Below are positions 34,845 through 46,250 of a stretch of DNA of 64,000 nt, in pieces. The stretch covers positions 44,425,700 to 44,489,699 of the forward strand of contig CM050648.1 of the NCBI GenBank assembly GCA_027574665.1. The letters run 5' to 3'. The notes below the pieces were generated by a model that saw only the letters and a list, made by a program, of their open reading frames with translations, ran no database searches and had not been told where the DNA came from. The stretch comes from Rhynochetos jubatus (lineage: Eukaryota; Chordata; Aves; Eurypygiformes; Rhynochetidae). The translations under genes and the position numbers were made by a program. Numbering within the stretch: the stretch's first letter is position 1; each line of letters begins with the position of its first letter.

Positions 34845-34865
34845 AAAAAAAAAAAAAAAAAAAAA
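34845..34865. repeat. Poly(A) run
   Basis: Twenty-one consecutive A. It gives a Phe run in the minus-strand open frame across it. It could mark the tail of a decayed retroposon on the plus strand, though no body was recognised to its left. Confidence 0.8.
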
Positions 34866-36361
34866 GACCTAAAAATATGTACACGTGTTAGATAATCCCT
34901 GGGTAAAAAGTTTCTTCCTGGCACCCTTCTGATTTTACTATAGCCAGAACCATGACAATTCTGAGGAGTTGAATCAGGTATTGTAACTGCTGGGAAAATG
35001 TCAGAAGACTCTACGTGTGTGCACATTTGCACTTTTTTGAGCACACCTATTATTTATGACTCCTTCTGGCCAGCTAAATCAGTACACATGCTCTAGTTTG
35101 TCCAATGTGCTCTCCTGGACCCACATCAAGAAATAAGAAATATAGAGGTTGCCTTTTAAAGGTAAACATTTGCTTTCACGCTATACCACATGGTTGTTAC
35201 CTGTTTAAAACAACACCCACAGTTGTTACCAGCCGGACTGTATTTTCTAGTCCTTAAGGGTAAATTATGTTATTTTAGTAGTGACCAGGGAAGATGATAG
35301 TTTTCATGCCTATAGAAGGTTTAATTTTTCCTACATTAAATTGGAGTGTTTAGTGTATGTTTATTTCCTCTGCTTTTTGGAGACTTTGGATGCTCTCTAT
35401 GCTATTCTTGTCTAGTCTCCCTAGCTTATTATGGAGTAGTTATTCCAAGCAAAACAAAAAACTCAAGCACCTAGCTGAAGTGGACTATGCTTTTCAAATA
35501 TAAACCACACAGAAACAGATTTAAAAAAATTGTGACTCTTGATGCTCTACCACAGAGCCAGACTAATTGTCTTATTTTTTAATTATTGTACAGTATTACA
35601 TCTATGCACAGCAAAAAGAAAAAAAAAAAAAAGAGTCCCTGAGTCCCTGTTCCAAAGTCAAACCAAGGTATAGCTCCACAACTGGAAGACACTGTGCAGA
35701 ATGAAATCCTTTAAGAAGTCTTCTGGAGGGTAAAACACACACATGTACAAACAAATGTGAAAATATTTCTATTTTCTTCCTAAGGAAGCAAAGAAGCCTG
35801 AGTCTTTACAGTAAAATACCAATGTGAACAAGGTCACAAGCAAAGCATGTCTGTTGGTACACTTTAAATCCACTGCTCAATTGTCTCTTTGAAGCTCAGG
35901 CTTTCAGCATTAATATAGTTGCATGACAAAGGAGGAATCAACGGCAGTTATTTGAAGGACGTTGCACCACAACTGGTGATTCAATCTTTCACTCTGTCCT
36001 AATGGATTTTTGCTTTGAGGACCATAGCTATGTAATAAGGAAATATCAGTATTAATCATACAGACTTGGTATTAGTCATGCCTGCATATTCTACTCCCTT
36101 CTATTAAAACCCTGATGAGTAGCTTTAAAAGATGAAATCTTAATAAAATGACTAATATGTCTGCAGGTATCTTGAGAAAAAGAAATGAAAATACTAATTA
36201 GGAAGACAGGTAACATAGTAACATATTTCAAAAGTCTAACATCAGAGTGCTTGAATAAATTCAAGCCTTCACTGAGTTTGGCACAAAAAAATAATTATTT
36301 AAACACTAAAAAAACATAGCTAAAACCAGATTAGAAACCCAGATAAATACATGTTAAGAAT

Positions 36362-36413
36362 ACTGCTCCAAGATTCATTCTAATCCAACTGCTCCAAGAT
36401 ATATTCTAATCCA
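36362..36413. repeat. 26-bp tandem duplication
   Basis: Two adjacent units, actgctccaagattcattct... and actgctccaagatatattct..., with two to three mismatches. A recent local duplication. Confidence 0.85.
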
Positions 36414-37333
36414 AGGGATTTCCACCACACAGGAAAAAACGGTAAACTATTTACACCTGCTAGACTTTTTCACTTGATGGGCACTTATTTCAAATCAATG
36501 CTGAAATATTTGACAGATTATTATTAGCTCCAAATTTCATGAGCAATAAGGACATTGTAAACACATTGTAACAGATGTTTTTATTAATTGTACCAGGGTA
36601 GGTAAGGTGACATTATCACTTCTTTTACTACCCAAGTCACAAATAGAAAATAGCAGCTGTATAGAAAAAATCACAACTTGGCCTTTTCTTACAAATGAAA
36701 TATTGTATTTCCAAAGAGTTTATATTGCACTTTAAATTCAAAAGTTACAAACTGCAGATTGATTATGGTCTTCTCTTCGAAACGCTGACTATGTAGCTGC
36801 AATGTTTAAAGTTGCCATTCAGTCTAGAGGAGAAAGAATTGGCTGTGCTGTGAGTTACACAGTACAGGATCTCTGCCACATAATATGAGAAGGTGGTAAT
36901 CTGTTTGCAGGTTGCTGTTATCACTTTCACCAAACAGCACAATATTAATGTAGAGATCCTTTTTGTAACAGATTCTGAAGTACTTCTTAAAATTCAGTGA
37001 GCTAAACTGGGTAATTGTCTATGTTTCTGTTTCACAATTAAGGAAACAAAGATAACAAAGACATAATTTACCCAAAGCTATGTCTGCAAAGTAAAGATGG
37101 AGTGAGCTTTCAGACCATTTGGTTTCCAGTCCTGTCTAACAAATACAACATGGTTCTTGTTCTGCTCTAAAACATTTATGAAAAACATTACAGGTTTTAA
37201 AACTCAGTTTGAATGAAACCACAGCCTTAAAAGAAAAAGTCCAAGTACGAGTTTCATCAGCTGCACACAACTGCGGTTAAGCAACTATAATCCCTATACT
37301 ATATATACATACACACACAGACACACAATATAT

Positions 37334-37850
37334 TGTTGTCGTTTAACCTTGGCTAGCCATACAGTTCTGCACAAGCGCTTGCCTACCTCCCCCCTCCTCC
37401 AATGGAGGAGAATCAGAGAAAAAGATAAGAAAGCTCATGGATTGAGATAAGAACTATTTAATAACTGAATATAAATGAATATTTTATTGATATTAATAAT
37501 ATTAACAATACTACCAAGTAATTAAAATAACAGAAAATGAAAACATATGATGCAATTGCTTACCACCTGCTGACCAATATGCAGCCAGGTCCCAAGTAGC
37601 AAGAGTCAGAGCTAGAGAGCAATCACAGCAGAGTCCAACTGAGCCCCATGAGTGGAAGCATGATGACCAAGAAAGCCAACCATCCCACCAGCTAACTAAC
37701 TAATGACCTAACGCACAAGGAAACAAGCTAACGAGTAAGATAATGAGCTAGTGAGCTATGGCCCCCCCCTCTGATATACAGCCCTGCTATGAATGCAGAG
37801 AAAAGGGGGACGCAAAAGATACAGTGCAGTGCATGTGGTCATTCCATGTC
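37334..37850 (-). mobile_element. ERV-L-type solo LTR
   Basis: Starting tgttgtcgtttaaccttggc on the plus strand, the sequence follows the same layout as the LTR at 15433-16051: a GC-rich start, aatggaggagaatcagagaaa, then attgagataagaactattta with ATTAAA on the minus strand (37462-37457), an AT-rich block, and cttaccacctgctgacca. No pol sequence adjoins it, so it is a solo or truncated LTR, in the same sense as SNTG1. Divergence from the other LTR in the middle suggests a different subfamily. The right end is uncertain: I saw no clear CCAGGACA terminus and no 5-bp duplicate of the flanking TATAT. Confidence 0.75.
37457..37462 (-). terminator. Poly(A) signal ATTAAA in the solo LTR
   Basis: ATTAAA in the R-like region of the LTR, sense to SNTG1, at the position equivalent to 15559-15564. 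Use is untested. Confidence 0.5.
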
Positions 37851-40800
37851 AGTTTATTCTGCTAGAGAAAGATGTCTTGTGCAAGATGCAACTGATGGCT
37901 GAATATTGCTACACACTGTAGATAGCTCTATATAAAATGCACCAAAGTATAAATACCTAAGCTACCTTGACACCTACCTACCTACCTCTGCATGTACCTT
38001 TCCTGTTGCTTTTCAAGGAATGCACAAACGCCACTTTGACTGGCACATACAAACTATAATTTTTCATTAGAAATATTTCCTGAATTTTCCCCAAATACAA
38101 GAAATAATAAGAAATAATTTCATACCCATATTCATTTAATACTATTCTTTCCTAAGATAAAAACAGATGCCAAGATCCAAAGAAACACCAGTGATACATA
38201 ACCACAGTTGTTGGTACTACCTCAGATCCTTTATTCACATTATGAACAGAGACATAATCTTAAACATATCCATGTTCATTTGACCGAAATTCTTCCTTCT
38301 CCATGGACCCCAGATACTCTGGTGCACTGTAACCCTGGAAATAGTAAGAGCAGCAGATCCAACACAAGATTTTGGGTAGTATGCAACTGAGTTGACCTGT
38401 ACTGTCCTACTCTGAGCCACTTAGTAGTAGTTCAAGGAAGTAGTTCAGAGCAGGGCCTCTCACTCTCTCCCAGAATTTTGTCACTCATTAGTAGTGTAGT
38501 GGTTAGACCCCGAACCACCAAAAATATCCACTTGTGCTACAAGGATGGCCTTATATGCTGGTGACTGCCTATCTCTCTTTGTTTTATATTTGGACAATAA
38601 ATGGAGGTAAGGGCTACAGATACGTTTGTTTCCAGACTACACATATATTAGTTTCCAGCCTCATGAATAATCGTATCTGTTGTGAGCCCTTAAAAGACTA
38701 GGCGTGTGGATTGACAAATTACACATTGTTGGACCACATTAACTAGACGGAAGCCTAAATTGTAGATCTGTCTGTGCATAAACCTAATTTCAGCCTTTAA
38801 AAAGTCTTATTTTAAAGTGTAAAAGAGAATCTACTGGAAAAGGAATAAGTAATAAATCAAGAGTAGAAGGAGGACAAACGGATGTAAATTAACAGATATA
38901 ATGGGTTCTCCTTACATCTACATTCAAGTTCATTCTGAATTTTTGGAGTCAAATTGCCAGTATGATGTTGATAGATGTTTTTAAAGGGAATTGCTAGGGT
39001 ATGTTTTTTCTTCAACTTTCCTCCCATGCTGATACTTGCTGAGACAGCATGTGTTTATGTTACCATATGAGAGCATTAGGACTGAAGCTGTGTTATGTTG
39101 TACTCAGATGAGAGTCTTTACAACTCAGGACAAAAAACAAGCTGATATTCAGCCTGTGATAGAAACTCATAATGTGCTTTCATGATATGAATAGAATTGT
39201 CACTTTCTACAAACAGAGAACTAAGTTAAATATAAAATTAAAATTGATTCACCTAAAGCGAAAAGAAATCAGAAGCCTCCAGTAAGGTACATGAAGAACT
39301 GACTAGACCTACCTTTCCAGTCTTATGAGAGTCTCTACCTACCTATCTACTTGTCAGATTCAGGCTTCAGATTACAGTATATTTCCTGTGTAAAAGGATC
39401 TGTGCATCACTGAATAGTGTATCACCAGATCTAATAACTAATGGAAGACAATAAAGACAACAAAGATGTGCCTACAAGTGTTAAACCAACAAAGTTCACT
39501 ATACATTGGGGAAAGATTCTCCCTACTATGAAAGATGTCACAAGTTTGATTAAACTACTCAGTTTTGAAATTCAACTGATTTTATATGCATAGCATAGTC
39601 ATCAGTAAGGTATGGTGAAATACCAGGGCCAACTAATCATCAGTGTAAAACAATAGGTTGCATTGATAATGCCACAGGTCTTTTCATTGCAAAGATATGA
39701 AGATATGACATATGCTTAAAATGTTTCTTCAAGCAGCAGGAATTTTGGATCTAGAAAAAGAATAAACACACATAAGATGCACACTGCAGATACAAGACTG
39801 AATTTTCTATGGGCATCTTCAGCTTTACACACTAAAAAATATTCCACACTGGTTTACAACGAATGTTTTTTGAGACACTAAGACAAGCCAAAACACTAAT
39901 ATATTCCCATATGACACCCGTTAAATCTTAATTAGTTACAAAAAAAGTCATAAAGAAACAAAGCTCTGAGCTCATGTACCTTGCATAGCCATTTGAAAAG
40001 CACCTAAATGCTCTAAGGATTGAAAATTAAGTTTCCGCTACTGTTCAACCCCTTGCTGTGAGCAGCTATGCTTCACACTCTTTGTATTTTCTCTACTACC
40101 TTGAGGTTAGAACTACAGATCCTGTATTTGATAAAGACCCTGAAAGAGAGAAGTTCTAGAACAACTCAAACTGCAAAGGGCATACTGCAGACAAAATCCC
40201 ACCTGTAACTCCTGCTGGCAGACCAGTTGATGTACTTGCCCTTTACCCAGGGCTATGCCTAAACCCACAGACTACTGCACAATGCATTACCATATCTATT
40301 GTTACTATAGCAGACTTTACAACAACTTTACTCCACAAATACGCTTTACAAACAACTACACTCCACAAATAACATATGATAGTGAAGGTTTCTGAAAAAA
40401 ACAAGTTAACAGAATTCATTTACTTTGGCTTTTATATTGATTTCATAGTTATAAATCCTCTGCATATTTCAGTTTATAAAATGTCATATGGACATGTTTT
40501 CTTTTTTAAATATTGCTTGAATGTACTATTAATTCTTAAATCTTTATTCTAAGAATAATTCTTATTTTAAAATTTATCTGCTTCTTAAACTCCTAAAACA
40601 CTTGCACATACACAAATGCACATTCAAAATTGGTTAAAATACATATTTTTTGTTTTTAGTAATTCAGAGAGAAATAGCTATAAGGAGTTTGAGAAGCAAA
40701 ATATGTTTGACAAACAAGGTATAACATAAAATTTAACATGATGACACATGCTACTCTATGTCAATCTGCACCTTCTGGCTTTTCCAAAATCTCTTCCCAT

Positions 40801-42142
40801 GAAAGTGTTCAAACCTGATCATAAATAGCCAACATATTTATATGTAATTGTAATGGTTAAGAGATTGTCTCAATAAAAAAGAAAAAAATCCTGTGTTCTT
40901 ACTAGTTTCCAATATGCCTTTGAGTATGCAAGTCCAAACTTTTAGTAATATCATTCTCATGTCTTGATATTGCAACAGCCTTTTTAAATCCCACTGAGAG
41001 ATTTACCATATTAATGCATATTAAACCAAACAACCGTGGTAAGCTTATACAAGATTAAAATGTGATCACTGTTGCACAGCTAAAGGTTCCAACTACAGCT
41101 GTTAGCCTGTGTATATGGAAGATGGTATGACAAAGGCTCTGAAGACTGAAGCAAGATTTGCAGCACAGATTTCCAACACGAAAACAGTGCAGAAAAGTAC
41201 CCTAAGGAATAGTGCAGTGATCTAATCTTTCAGCCTACACTAACCTGTTCATCAGAACTTCATTATTAACTCTTGCTTTCTATACCAGGATGGCATACAT
41301 TGAACGATCTGTCATATAACAGAATGCTGAATGAAACAGAAAGCATCTTTGAATTGGCAAAGGAGGTTTTAGAAAAGTAAACTTTCAAATACAACAATAC
41401 TACATTATTTTAAAAATACGGGTACAAATTCCATGAACCGACACAGAATTTATTTGGTAATCTTCTCATTCCTGGCATTCTTTTCTGAAATACAAGTTTT
41501 CCTACTTCTGAAAGTGCGTAAGAAGAGTCAGGAAGTCAAATAAAACAAAGGTACATGACACTTTCAGTAAAGCTGGCTTACCAGGGGAACCAGCCTACCA
41601 TAGTGCTCTCAAATACATATAGCTCTCTAGAAAAAGTCACCTTAATACACTGTTATTTTACACCTGTACTGATAACAGCTTAACTGAAGGAGGAAAGCAC
41701 CCTCATAAGTAACAGCTGGAGAATGAAAGGCAGCAACTAGTTTTGTTTCAATTTTTAAACAGGATTAAAACCAACCAAACAACAAATCTCCAACATGGTG
41801 CAAATTACAGCTTTTGAAATTAAAATAACCTCACGCAGTCAAAAAGGTGTAGCACTGCTGAAATTTAATAGCTATAAATCAGAAGAAGAAATGCTGGAAT
41901 ATGTACATAATAAAATAATCACCTTTAATACAGAAAAGCCTATTTGAGAACAGCAATTACGACAAACTTATGAAGAAGAGACTGCACCAATATCTTAGTT
42001 GCTTGCCATGCTAGAAGGTACAGTCATATTTATTTAGGAATAACAATAATATAACTGATACCAGTGCATTGCCATCAGTGTACACTATCATCTCCATAAC
42101 TAGAAAAGACAAAAAGTAGACTGAAAAACAGAAAAAGCTCAC
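37851..42142. other. SNTG1 large intron, 5' portion
   Basis: About 4.3 kb of AT-rich sequence. It contains a short (ccta)n run near 37973-37987 and a 29-bp tandem duplication at 40316-40373. No mobile element or other gene was recognised. Short open frames at 38208-38420 on both strands lack domains. Confidence 0.55.
40316..40373. repeat. 29-bp tandem duplication
   Basis: Two adjacent units, tttacaacaactttactcca... and tttacaaacaactacactcc..., each ending ccacaaata plus two to three bases. A few mismatches separate them. Confidence 0.8.
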
Positions 42143-42184
42143 CACTTCTTCATGCCTGCATTTTCTCACATTAATTCCATTAAT
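42143..42184 (-). CDS. SNTG1 micro-exon: PDZ middle and start of helix alpha-B
   Basis: A 42-bp exon of 14 whole codons encoding INGINVRKCRHEEV. The His of CRHEEV falls at the first position of helix alpha-B, as in class I PDZ domains including other syntrophins, where it selects Ser or Thr at the -2 position of ligands. The acceptor reads AATAACAG and the donor GTGAGC. It is symmetric (phase 0-0). The intron before it (42185-42290) is only 106 bp, in sharp contrast to the 25-kb intron after it. Confidence 0.97.
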
Positions 42185-42290
42185 CTGTTATTAAAAAGAT
42201 AAAGAGAAGACTTACTCTACATTTCATAAGTATAGATTTCATTTAGTTTTCTAGAAAAATGTGAACAAAAGAACTTGCAACTTTACTCAC

Positions 42291-42334
42291 CTGTAGAATT
42301 GCATCTCCTATGAAGAGCAAACCTGAAAGTTCCG
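42291..42334 (-). CDS. SNTG1 micro-exon: PDZ segment AELSGLLFIGDAILQ
   Basis: A 44-bp exon whose first two bases complete the Ala codon split with the exon at 44942-44999, followed by 14 codons, ELSGLLFIGDAILQ. The GLLFIGDAILQ stretch is the conserved PDZ segment (G-x-L-x-x-G-D-x-I-L) before the alpha-B helix. The acceptor reads TTTTCAG and the donor GTGAGT. Confidence 0.97.
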
Positions 42335-44941
42335 CTGAAAACAGAAAGCACATTTTTCACTCGTTTTGTACACAACATTCTACATTTCATGTACAGGTAT
42401 TCATGTGTAATTAAATGTTTTTACATAATCTTTAAAAAATTTAACCAAGAACCAGTAAAAAGCCCCCAAATATGACTTCCAAATAAATTATTTGCCCTTT
42501 CTTTTTCCTTTTAATCCCAAAATACTGGCATATCAGTGTTACAATGTCTACCCAGCCCAACAACAAAGCTATGAAACATCTTCCACCAGTCACTGGCACG
42601 TTTCAGGACACTATGGTGATGCGCAGCATACTTCTATGAATAGAAAATAACTGCAGGACTAGGTCCTATTTGCCTGTGAGAGATAGTTTCTTACAAACTC
42701 TGAGGAAAGAGCGACTGCAGAGCTACTTATGAATGACAAATTTAACTTCTAAGTTTTTACCAAAGATAGTTTTGTTCCTGCATCTTTGAAAAACTCAGGC
42801 AAGTAATTATGCTGATCAAACTTTATATACTGAAGAGCTAGGCAATCAATGTGTTACATAAAATCACCAGCCAAACTACATGTGATTTTTAAAAAAAAGC
42901 TATACCTTACAAATCCCAAGAGAATGTAAGAAATCTAATTCTACAGCTGAAATTGTCAAATATTGTGTTGTGTTACAGATCTAATGCAAATATACCTTAT
43001 GTATAGACAAAAAATCTAAGATTATTTGTCTATAAAGAAATTGATAACCCCTAACTTGAATAGTAAGGAATATTAACATATTACATGTGATTGTTTACTT
43101 ATAGTATTCCAAACCATTACAAAAGACACTGCCTAGAAAAGACTAGAATTGGATTTGATCTCAAAACTTATAAATAAGAGTTGCAAAACTGAAATCAATA
43201 TTGACATACGTTATGAGACCTAAGTATGTGTTTGAAGGACTGGTCTCATTAGCTAGATGTAACAATGAATGTTTAAATTACTGGAGGATAGGCACTCTGA
43301 TTTATTTTTTTATTGTGCTTAAATAAATGCATATCTCAATATTCTTCAGATACTGGGCCTGCAAGCACGAACACTTCATATATGACCTAATCTGACAGCC
43401 TAAGCACCTTACGTGCATCACTGCATTTAAAATTGCAGCAAATGTCACATTCTTGTTTAGAGGTCCAAAGAAAGAGCTGGAGTCAACTGGGAGGAGGGCA
43501 GGACCAAGTCTGCAGAGCTTTGAGGTACATGATCTGGATCAAACAGCATTTTGTGTATCAAAGATCCCTAGTACAGACACATGGAGTGACACTTGCTACA
43601 CCACAAGACAGTAGTTTCCTACACAAGAGACATCCCTCAAAACTAGCTGTCCAAAAATCAGCAGTATTTTTATTGAAAGCAGTAATACAGATTATGTCTC
43701 AGCTAGGTACTGAGGACAGAAATAATGCACCAGCTACTGCAGCAAAAAAATAACAACAAAAATAAAACAGAATGAACTTTTGTGAGTTCAATTCAACTCA
43801 AGTCTATGTTTCTTAATTTCCCTGCAGTGCTTAATAGTATTTTAATAGCCAGCCTAAGCAATATATGCCACGTTACTATGTATTACATACTTAGATGTGT
43901 TCTGAAAAGACCAGAGTCACAAGTATAACTTCTTATTGCCTTTCTTAGGGGCCCATTCCATGCTATGCTATAGCCTCCCTACATACAGCTTCCACATCTA
44001 CCTTTCAGGGTTGGCTGTCACTTCTCAATATGCCGATTCCACTCTACCTCTCTGTGTGAGTGAATATGAGACTTTTTTATGCTGGCACATTTTAATTGTG
44101 CAGAAGCAGACTCCTAGAATTATTGCATTACAGATGGAGGGAAATGCTTCCAAGTTTACAATTCCGACCTTACAAAATGTACACAAACACATGCAAACAT
44201 AACAGATGTTAAATACACCATACTAGTACTGATTCACAACCTTCATCTCTCATCATTGTTCACATCATGAATTGTTTAACCATTATCCATCCTTCAAGCA
44301 CACGTTATATCACTCCAATAATTTCAAAACATTGCCAGTTAAAAACAATACAGAGATTCAGCACCAGCTCTGCTTGTATAAAAATAAGTATGGTTAAGAC
44401 CTTACTCAGTACCAGTTTTGTTATGTATGAGTTGCTGCAAAGACTTACACATCACAGCATCTAATGTGGAAATAACACGGGAGTATTATCCAGGCTCTGC
44501 CATTACCCACTCCTGTTTGAGTACTACCCTATTAACCAGTAGACATGCATTCTCGTCTTGTGTTACCATACTTTAATGACCCAACATTTGATCTGCTACA
44601 GCTTCCTGGCAGCAAACATTTGGAAATAAAAGCCACAAAATCACTAACTTTTGTTAAATTTGTAAAAGATTTCTATTCTTTAAATACCTTCTTATTTCTC
44701 TCCTTAATAATAATGTTTTACAAGAACTTTTCTTTTAAAAATCTTGTTGAACACTGTTCACAAAATATTCCAAACATAAATTCTGTACTTTTTCAGAGAA
44801 CATTTCCAAGGAAAGATCATAATGACATGGACAGAGAAATGGTACACCAATAACATTTATTTAACAATGAAGGATCTCAACATTTATTGCACGTTGCTTT
44901 AAGGAGCATTTCAAAACACAGTGTACTAGTCTGACACCCAC
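42335..44941. other. SNTG1 intron, nothing recognised
   Basis: A 2.6-kb AT-rich intron. A plus-strand open frame at 43433-43753 (106 codons) and others at 43936-44202 and 44545-44853 have no recognisable domain, no splice support and low-complexity composition. They are most likely chance frames. Confidence 0.55.
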
Positions 44942-44999
44942 CTCTTTGTTCTTTGGAAATCTTAGAAATGACCACTGGAATATTATGTTCTGCTCCACC
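44942..44999 (-). CDS. SNTG1 micro-exon: PDZ segment GGAEHNIPVVISKISKEQR
   Basis: A 58-bp exon of 19 codons plus one base of a split Ala codon. It encodes the rest of the carboxylate-binding loop region and the second and third PDZ strands (IPVVISKI). The acceptor reads TTTTCAG and the donor GTGGGT, a non-optimal but valid GT donor. Together with the 44-bp exon it adds 102 bp, a multiple of three. Confidence 0.97.
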
Positions 45000-45131
45000 C
45001 TGAAAACAGAATAAACAGCAATCTCATCAGTCACTGGAAATACCTTTTTGCTTACAATTATATTTTACCCTTTCTCTAACTGCAGTTTTCATTGAGACTG
45101 AGCAGTAACTTTGATTCTGCATTTCCTCTTC

Positions 45132-45149
45132 TTTTTTTTTTTTTTTTTT
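45132..45149. repeat. Poly(T) run
   Basis: Eighteen consecutive T. No retroposed sequence was recognised on either side. Confidence 0.8.
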
Positions 45150-46193
45150 CCCCAAGAAATATTTGATTGGGATTAATTCGTTAATGCCTCTTCTAAAAAA
45201 GTTCTCGGTTGCCATTATCAGCTCAGGAAGTGAACTGAATGTTGTTCAAAACTCTACAAGACATTAAGAAAAAGAACATCAGTTTCTGTGAGTTCTGGAG
45301 AGCTTAATGTATGAAATCGTGTCCTGTAGAAGCAAAATGGCCACCACACTACAATGGCAGCCACACTGTGACCGCTTAGTTTTCATGCTGGCCAGAAACA
45401 GGTAAACAAAAGCCCAAGAAAGCAAGTTTGGACTTTTCATCTCAAAAGCAGCTTTTATTTGTTTCTGTCTCTGTCACAGGAGCACAAAGAGTGAGCAAAG
45501 CAGTGGGATAAGTAACAACAGAAAAAGAAACGTTAAGAAATGGAACAGTAGGTGTCCAATAAACAGGGGGAAATAAAGGAAAGCTGGACGGTAATTCAAC
45601 AGTTCAACAGCAATTCAATACTGTTGCTTCATTCAGTTTATCCTGTTTGCACTGGAAATGTTCATGGCGCTTAAGAATAAAGTATTAAAAAGAAACATTG
45701 AATAAAACGGAAACTCAAAGGAAAATGTGTGGAAAGACTGACATGGGTATTTTGATGGCCTAAGGAACAGTACACATCCCTTTTTCATGCAAGAACCAAT
45801 TGTTTGAAAATGAACAGACTCCTGCATCCAACAGCTATTTCTGTCAAGGAATAAAGATGAATCTCCTGTGAAACTGCAGAATTTTAAATAGGATTAAAGC
45901 TCCTTCTGCTAGTGGCTATCAATGCAAATGGTCCTAAAAACATTGAGTTAATAGGGTTCTCAGTAATATTATAACAGTGACATATCTACAAGAAAAGTTC
46001 TATGGCATTTCACAAGATGGGTGTTGACAAGGGCATAACATTGATATTTATAGCACGGACTGAGTTTTCACTCTACAAAGACCATGAGACACTCCTCATG
46101 TCAATCAGGCACAGAGATGTATTCAGACTAACTAACTTGTTGAATATCTTTCAATGGTTTTCACCAGAGGAACAGCAGCTTAAGATTCAATCT

Positions 46194-46250
46194 CACTTAA
46201 GATAAACAGTTCAAGCTCACTTAAGATAATCAGTTCAGGCTCACTAAATT
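46194..46250. repeat. 24-bp tandem repeat
   Basis: Units cacttaagataaacagttca... and cacttaagataatcagttca..., followed by a partial third copy (cactaaat) and preceded by a decayed partial copy. Two full copies differ at two positions. Confidence 0.85.

Larger units (their letters stand above)
32906..37333. other. SNTG1 intron between CR1 and LTR
   Basis: About 4.4 kb of AT-rich intron. It contains a 21-nt A run at 34845-34865, another A run at about 35610-35632, a 26-bp tandem duplication at 36362-36413, and a TA/CA-rich simple stretch at about 37298-37330 abutting the LTR. The longest open frame in the window (minus 35044-34421, 207 codons) is here, but it runs through low-complexity tracts and has no recognisable domain. 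Confidence 0.55.

Noticed and set aside
43433..43753. 106-codon plus-strand frame in a SNTG1 intron
   Set aside because: No domain, no splice or promoter context, and it is antisense to the gene; a chance frame is more likely.
46178..46250. CRISPR-like repeat pattern
   Set aside because: The units are directly adjacent, without spacers, and the window is vertebrate DNA.
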